Positions 57,861 through 64,000 of a stretch of 64,000 nucleotides of DNA are shown here, piece by piece. The first letter of the stretch is position 1. Each line of letters starts with the position of its first letter. Position numbers and translations under genes: made by a program. The stretch comes from Bursaphelenchus xylophilus (taxonomy: Eukaryota > Nematoda > Chromadorea > Rhabditida > Aphelenchoididae), in NCBI GenBank assembly GCA_904066235.2, contig CAJFCV020000005.1, positions 930,001-994,000 of the forward strand, given 5' to 3'. Below the pieces are notes generated by a model. That model saw nothing but the letters and a program-made list of their open reading frames with translations. It was not told where the DNA came from and did no database searches.

Positions 57861-60800
57861 TCATATAGGCAGCCAGGATCGAAGTGTGAGCCCCTGTTGT
57901 TCGCAGATATGACCGCTGAAGGGGCAGTTGAACTTGTCCAGCCATGGGCTGTCAATGACCGGCAGGCCGTAGAAGAGGACCATCAGGAAGAAGGTCAGAA
58001 CACCGGCCGTGATCAAGGAGAAGATCACGATCACCAGTCGGGTTCCTCGGCCAAACGTCACGTACGGAACCACCGCTGAAAATACGAACGGTACAATCTA
58101 TTCTCGAAAATTTCCAATCCTCTTCACCCCACATTTCTCATAGATAATATAAAAAATCGCACAAATTTTCGAAAAATTTCAAATTCTTACCGACAAACAT
58201 GATCATTCCGTAGATGAAGCCAGTGACTTGTGCCCAATTGTCTATGTACGGGAAGAATCCGGTCAAAAACAGGAATGCGGCCAGGGCAAGATGTTGCAGT
58301 AGGGCTCGTTTCGGATTCGTCAAAACATTCCAATTGTAGATCACATTCAGGACCAGTGCGCCTAGGACACCAGCTTGAGCGCTGGCGGGACCGACACTAG
58401 GCTGAAAAATCGCAAAATTTGCATAATTTTCAAAAATTTGCATATTCAAAAAAATTTCAAAAATTTGCATAAATTGTATCAAACTGCTGAAAATGTGGCT
58501 CTAAACGCTACAGCGACATACAGAATCCCCAAAAATGGCAAAAAAATCAAGGTAACCCAAAAAAACTTTAAAAAATACCAAAAAAAACGCTTAAAATAAG
58601 CAAAAAATCGACCAAAAAAGTGACAACCACCACTACCACTATATCAAACATACCATGTATGGTGCGAAGGAAGCGCTGGCCAAGTATCCGCCGATTCCCG
58701 AGACAAAGTAGATGATGGCCATTCGGATCCAGCCGATCATGTGTTCGAATTTGCGCATAATCGTCAGCTGGATGCCGCAGGTGACGAGGATGGGCAAGAT
58801 TCTGAAAATTTGGGGACCATACAACAAATCTACAAACGTTCACAATACACTACGCATAAATTTGCGTCAAAAATTATCGGTTTTAAAATTTGACATTTCG
58901 TTCACATGAATTTTGACACTTCGTCAACAAAAAGTTTGGTATCAATTTCAGGTATCCTACGATCTAAATAATCAATTTTCAAGTCATTTCTTACATTTTT
59001 ATCAGCGCAAAATGCCAAAAACTGAAATTTCAAAAAGTGACATTTCGTCCAAAATTTTTGACACTTCGTCCATTTGCTCTACAGAGCGATTTTGAGGTCA
59101 AAAATGGTTCTAAACGACATTTACACCCTCAGTAAGTAATTTAAAACGATTTTAAACCTGTTATAACGACCAATTTTTCAGAAATTTTCAAAAAATCCCA
59201 AAATTTTTCCCCAATTCAAACCCTTTCAACTCACCCAGCATGAATAAATAAGGCGCTGAAGAAGCGGTAGAACTGATCTGGGACCTCTTTCTGCATGAAT
59301 GGAGTCATTCCACAGACATCATTGAGGCAGGACACTTGACTGCAAAGTGTGGCATTCTCATGGTAATAGCCTCGGACAAAGTCGCAATACTCGCGGGTGG
59401 TGATGCGGCATTGGCCGTGCATCTGAATGCAGCACGGGCGGCCCATCACTTCGCATTTCATGTGGGCTTCACGTTGGGGAATGTCGTGATCCGGGACCTT
59501 CTCTTGGCAAACCTAAAATAAGGTGGAATTAGTCGGAAAAAAGGCATTTTTACCATGCGAAATACATTTAATATTAATCTACATGGTTTAAAACCTCTCT
59601 GTAGAATCGATATCCAAATAAAAATAATCAAAAATTAAAGTTTCTAAAAATTTTTTAAAGCCCTGAAATTTCGCAAAAAATGCCAAAAAATCCGTATTTT
59701 AGAATCTTCAACTCTAAAATTTCACTCTTAAAATCTTAAACACCAAAACAAACCCCTAACTTCCTCTATCAACCAAAAAATTTCGCAAATTTTCAAAAAA
59801 TTGATAAAACCTCAAAATTTTTATGTTACAGTAACCTCAACCCCTCAAAACTTTTCCACTAGTCTCTAAAAAAACCAAACCCCCAACTTACCGGCCAATC
59901 CGTGATGTTAACGCTCCATTCCACAGGTTTCACCGACCTCGGCGACAAACAATATCTCGGATCTTGGCCGCAAACAGCGCGATGACTACCATCATGAACA
60001 AATTTATGGAAAGTGGCGAATTGCTTGGGGCATGAGGAGGTCTGGAAGCATCCGTCGGGGCCCACACAGCAACCAGTCGAGTTGTTTTCGAGGGCTCGTT
60101 CGTCAGCAATGAGGCGCTGAATTCGCGGGTCCTGACGCATACAGGGCGTGTATTTGGCGCCGATATGGACCAGATCTGACTGAAAATGACTCGGAGTTGG
60201 ACATTTTGAACCTGGTCATTTGGAACTGGGACGATTGGGGAAACCGAAAAGTATAATTTTTCTTCGATGCAAGTGTCGAAACTAGGGAAATCAAAGGTGC
60301 TGATTTCGAAAATGACATTCATTTTTTTTTGATATTTACTTTTTTCCTTAAGTAGTACTGTAAATTAGTAATTTTTTGATTTTTTTTCGTAAATGCTCGA
60401 TTTAGGGGTTTTCGATGGTGCTGTTTTCAAATCAGAAAAAATGAATAAGATTTTCGAAATCAGCACCATCGAAAACCCACAAATCGAGTATTTATGAAAA
60501 AAAATCAAAAAAATTACCACTTTACAGTACTACTTAAGGAAAAAAGTAACTATCAAAAAAAATTAATGTCATTTTCAAAATCAGCACCCTCGATTGTCCT
60601 AATTTCGACACTTGCATCGAAGAAAAATAATACTTTTCGGTTTCCCCGAGCGTCCCAGTTCCAAATGCCCAGGGTCAAAATCTCACAATTTTTTACCGCC
60701 AAAAATCCCTAAAAATCGAAAACTCAAAAAATAAAAAAAAACTTACAAATCTTGGACCAATAAATATATTGTTCTGTTCGAAGATCACAATGTGCTGAAA

Positions 60801-62785
60801 GGACATGGAGGACGCCAGGACATCCCCACTTCTCTCAATGACTCCAATTCCATGCGTAAAATCCGTGCCAATTCCGAAGATCAACAGGACGATAAAGGAG
60901 ACGGCAATTTGGACGGCGGTGCACCAGTAGGTGAAGATCGGTCTGAAAAAAGTGGTCGCATTAAATTCTGAGGGCATCTCGCTGCTCTACATTATAAAAA
61001 TATCATTTTAAATCCATAAAAAAAATTTGAGCTAAAAATTTTGAAAAATCTCAAAAAATCGATTTTAAAAAATTACGAGAGCCATAGAAAATGGCCAGAA
61101 ATTTTTTTCCAAACGCCACAACGTGCATTTTCTTCATCAATCCCTCCAGTTGAACACATTCTTTCCGTAAATTTTAAAAATTTCAAAAAAGCCCCGAAAA
61201 AATCAAAAAATCTCAAAAATCAATCAGAAACTGTCTTCTAAATGATCGAAAATACCTTCAAATGCCTTTCCAAACCTCTCATTTTACATTTCCATCACTA
61301 TTTCCTTAGGGCACAACTTATTTTTCGAAAAATTTTAAAAAATTCCAAAAAATCCTTAAAAATCCCAAAAAAGTATCAAAAAGTATCCCTAAAGTATCCC
61401 AAAGCCTCCCATGATCTCTAACCATTCTCCCTCTTACCTATAATCATCTCTGGAATCCGCCAATCCCTTCAGGGGATCCGCTTTGGTGCGTTTGTATTGT
61501 CCAAAGATGGGCAAACTTCGTTCGCGCTGGCCTCTTCTTCCGAACCAATAATCCCGCGACCACTTGGAGGGGCGTTCGCGGCTGATGCCCTGCGGGTTGC
61601 GGGTGGCCTCGAGGACCTGTCGGATGCAATGGACGCGGCGCTCCTTGGCGTGGACCAGATCCCCGACGCCTCGATGATGACGTTGGCCGGGGGTGCTGGT
61701 GGCCGGAGTTCGCGCGACATGGGGGCCGATTAGGGGCTGAAAACATAAGCAAAAACGGATGGAATCTTACCTTTGTGGTGTCCTGATGCCGATCCGCCGG
61801 CTCCACCGGGAATTGTCTGGTGCGTTCGGGCGGGGTGAGCCGATAATCGTCCAGGAATTGGTCGCTGAACTCGATGATCGGCGTTTGCGAGGGGTCGCGC
61901 ATGCGTTTTCTGGGCCACTGAAATGCGAATTTCGTATTTTGGCCATCAAAAAATCATCAAATCCTGTTTAATTTAACCACGAGCCCAAAAATTTCAACTT
62001 TCATCAAAATTTTTGGTCCCACCACGAAAACCTGTATTCTCTCAAATTGCTTTGGCATTGCAATTTCTTTTCATAAACTCTTCTCTTCGGTCCTAAAAAC
62101 CTCAAAAACAAACAAAATCTCCTACCTCATGCATTTCCATAGTGTCTGCGGGATGTTCATGTTCAACAGTAACACTGGTCGAAAACAACGGCTGTTGCCA
62201 TTCCTGCGGGCGGTCGGTGCGGCAGACCACTCTGTGCTGACGGACTTTGGGCTGTTCCATGGGTGTTGAGGTGGTTGGAACCTCCGAATCCTCCGTTTTC
62301 TCCAGCTTTGGGGTCTTCATTCGTGGTCCATAGAGTCCGGTGGTTCCTGAGGGCGCTTCCGGCGTTGAGCCGGTGAATCCGGCGGGCTCGAACTGCTCGT
62401 ACATGTCCTTACGGGCTTCCACATCTTCAACTTGGTGCGGAGAAGTCGAGGTGGACGGTGCGTCGTGGGAGCGGAAGCTTTGGCCCACTGAAAATCGACA
62501 AAAAATTTTGCGAATGCCCTTTTTCAGCGACTTGGAGAAGCGGATTGGACGATACTGGGCCTGTTGCTCCAGGTACATGTAATCCGACCACATCTCGGTG
62601 CGGGGGCGAAAGACAGACGCGAATACGGTGGGGACTGGAAATGGAAGACGGGTTAAAACGGGAAAAGTGACGATAAGATGGAAAAATAGTAACCAAAATA
62701 GGTAGTTGGCACATCGTGGGGACCTATAGAGAATTTACTCACTGTTAACTATCAATTTACAGCAAATAGAAGCAAAGATAATCAT
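57861..62785 (-). CDS. Inactive rhomboid (iRhom / RHBDF family), ten exons, 777 residues
   Basis: Minus-strand exons: 62743-62785, 62126-62634, 61771-61917, 61438-61736, 60747-60942, 59892-60179, 59235-59512, 58654-58801, 58191-58401 and 57861-58075. All have GT/AG borders, phases agree, and the sum is 2334 nt. The cytosolic N-terminal region (to about 333) is Ser/Thr/Pro-rich with a basic [14 protein letters not shown] patch. TM1 follows RPIFTYW. Residues about 360-560 form the Cys-rich luminal iRhom homology domain ([22 protein letters not shown]). [30 protein letters not shown] and PYVTFGRG mark the rhomboid core. G640-P-A-S replaces the GxSG catalytic serine motif, and Q694 stands where the catalytic His would be. 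The iRhom proline (P641) is present. iRhoms act in the ER and secretory pathway on EGF-family ligands and ADAM17 trafficking (family knowledge). C. elegans rom genes would be the first comparison. Only exon 1 is uncertain. Confidence 0.9.
60200..60682. mobile_element. Foldback MITE copy 2, in an iRhom intron
   Basis: CTTCGATGCAAGTGTCGAAA near 60262 is mirrored by TTTCGACACTTGCATCGAAG near 60605, and TTGGAACTGGGACG by CGTCCCAGTTCCAA. The inverted pairing continues through CTTAAGTAGTACTGTAAA and CGATGGTGCTG to the centre. It fills nearly the whole intron between exons 6 and 5 (60180-60746). It is longer than copy 1 because the middle is kept. Confidence 0.85.
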
Positions 62786-62800
62786 CAAGATCTAAAACAA
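62786..62800 (-). promoter_or_regulatory. Probable trans-splice acceptor before the iRhom start codon
   Basis: On the minus strand TTGTTTTAG precedes ATCTTG and then the ATG at 62785. A TTTTAG or TTTCAG a few bases before the start is the usual spliced-leader context in Caenorhabditis. It could instead be an internal acceptor for an exon further upstream. Confidence 0.45.
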
Positions 62801-64000
62801 TATCCAAAAATCTCAAAAAATAGCTAAAATAAGATTGAATGCCCCTCAAAATATCTAAATATGGCTGTGAAATAAAAGAATACACCTTATTTCAGCATTG
62901 TAAACCATAATCACAACATCTATCACAAAAAAATTGAAAAAATTGAGAAAATTTTTAAAAGTAGATGACCTCGTTAAAAATCTCAAATTCTCCCCTAGCC
63001 AATCCTTGAAATCAAAAAATGCAGATCGCACTACATACTACGAACTATAAGCTTCGTAACGATACCCAATTTACCTACCACTTCATACGACATCATGACA
63101 TGCCATGCAATTTCCAAAACTCCATCAAAAATATTGATGTCTCTAAAACAATGTCCGAAAGAACCCTCAACACAGACCATAAGCTGCCTCTAACACTATC
63201 TAAGTTCATCCACAGTCACCAAACTTTCCTTCCACACCTAATTTGCCTAGTTTGGCATCTCAAATTTGCATAAATTTTGGAGAATTCAAAAAATTTTCTA
63301 AATCTTGGCATCATTTTCCAAGAATATTCAAATTCCTTCCGAAGATCAAGTCAAAAATTCAAATTACCTTCTCGCGAATCCCCGATAATTTCGGTACAAT
63401 GCCAAGAGTACAACCGCTGTGCCAACAACCTACTCGAATTACCATAAAAGTGGGAAAAACTTACGAAAGTTTTGAGTGCTTCTCGGGACCGAAAAATAAA
63501 TTCGAAATAATTTTCCGGCGCTCCGAAAGCGCAGTCGGCTGCGGATTTTTGTCGCGCGACAAGAATTCGTCGCGACAAACGGTTTTTCGGCGCCCGCGAA
63601 CCGCGCTCGCGGCTTGTGCCAAACGGTTTTTTGTCGCGAAAGAAAGGGGGCGGAGTCGGACGCGGTTTTGTTTTTTCGTGAAAGTGGCCAGTCGGCGGAG
63701 AGAGGGCCGAGATCGGGGAGAGGGCGAGAGAAACGAGGGGAAATTCAGGGAGAGACGGCTGGGACCTTATTTTAGGTAATAATTGCGGTAAAATCGTTGT
63801 AAAATTGTTGAACATGGACGAATTTCGTCGGGGTTTCGATCAAACATTATAATTTCGAGCTCCGGAATGTCAAAGAATCAAGGATTGAGATCAAAAACAC
63901 CTTATTTTCGGCAAGAATTTTTTGAAATCACCAAAAAATCACGATAAAAAATGAAGAACCAGGCTTACTTGACAAGACTAAACGAAAAAAATGACTGGGT
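62801..64000. other. Upstream region of the iRhom gene; no other gene seen
   Basis: 62800-63340 is AT-rich. 63480-63760 is GC-rich with CpG steps and the inverted pair TTTGTCGCG and CGCGACAAA around AAGAATTCG (63548-63579). Open frames of 154-178 codons overlap on both strands there without exon signals. It may be promoter DNA for the iRhom gene. Confidence 0.4.

Noticed and set aside
61444..61902. 152-codon minus-strand frame rich in Pro/Arg/His
   Set aside because: Only its first 45 or so codons are real (iRhom exon 3). Beyond that it reads through an intron and then in the wrong frame of exon 4, where the frame giving SRDDYRPIFTYW is the one that splices correctly.
63243..63815. Overlapping 178- and 154-codon frames on opposite strands
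   Set aside because: No splice sites or domains; both are products of a GC-rich stretch with few stop codons.

Overview
This window is nematode nuclear DNA, most probably from Caenorhabditis or a close rhabditid. The evidence is short introns with TTTTCAG-type acceptors, a likely spliced-leader acceptor a few bases before an ATG, dense MITE-like foldback repeats (including a family whose ends read TATCAGTCTGTC), AT-rich intergenic DNA, and two recognisable metazoan genes. The genus is an inference from style, not from a database match.

Layout. 1-29.2 kb is gene-poor and crowded with foldback elements and short tandem repeats. Its one convincing gene is a two-exon, single-pass membrane protein at 5462-6497. 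A decayed partial copy of that gene (exon 1 end plus intron) lies at 14.11-14.70 kb. Other landmarks are a 1.2 kb inverted-repeat element (181-1402), a very GC-rich hAT-like element with a perfect 8-bp target duplication (4200-4713), a 2.4 kb palindrome (18.25-20.69 kb), a TA-flanked MITE nested inside another MITE (24.63-24.88 kb), and a coding-like orphan exon on the minus strand at 29.22-29.35 kb.

29.485-50.62 kb is a continuous tandem array of eleven units of about 1.77-2.05 kb. The units are built from exchangeable front and tail modules and arranged as a higher-order repeat of about 11.5 kb: units 1, 3 and 4 recur as units 7, 9 and 10, and unit 5's tail recurs in unit 11. GC-rich hairpins with GAA or GTCA-type loops, a 59-bp and a 124-bp internal repeat, and one perfectly conserved box of about 50 bp characterise the array. 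I see no gene in it.

50.6-64 kb is ordinary genic DNA with two convergent genes. On the plus strand (52791-56464) is a five-exon gene for a 318-residue type I membrane protein with two Ig domains (basigin/ZIG-1-like architecture). On the minus strand (57861-62785) is a ten-exon gene for an inactive rhomboid (iRhom/RHBDF family) of 777 residues. Exon phases close perfectly in both models. Introns of both genes carry copies of the same foldback MITE, and the last intron of the Ig gene also holds a foldback of about 1.17 kb with tRNA-like A and B boxes in each arm.

There is no operon-like cooperation to report: the two good genes are convergent and separated by 1.4 kb. Borders of degenerate repeats are approximate. 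All calls come from reading the sequence; no search was run.
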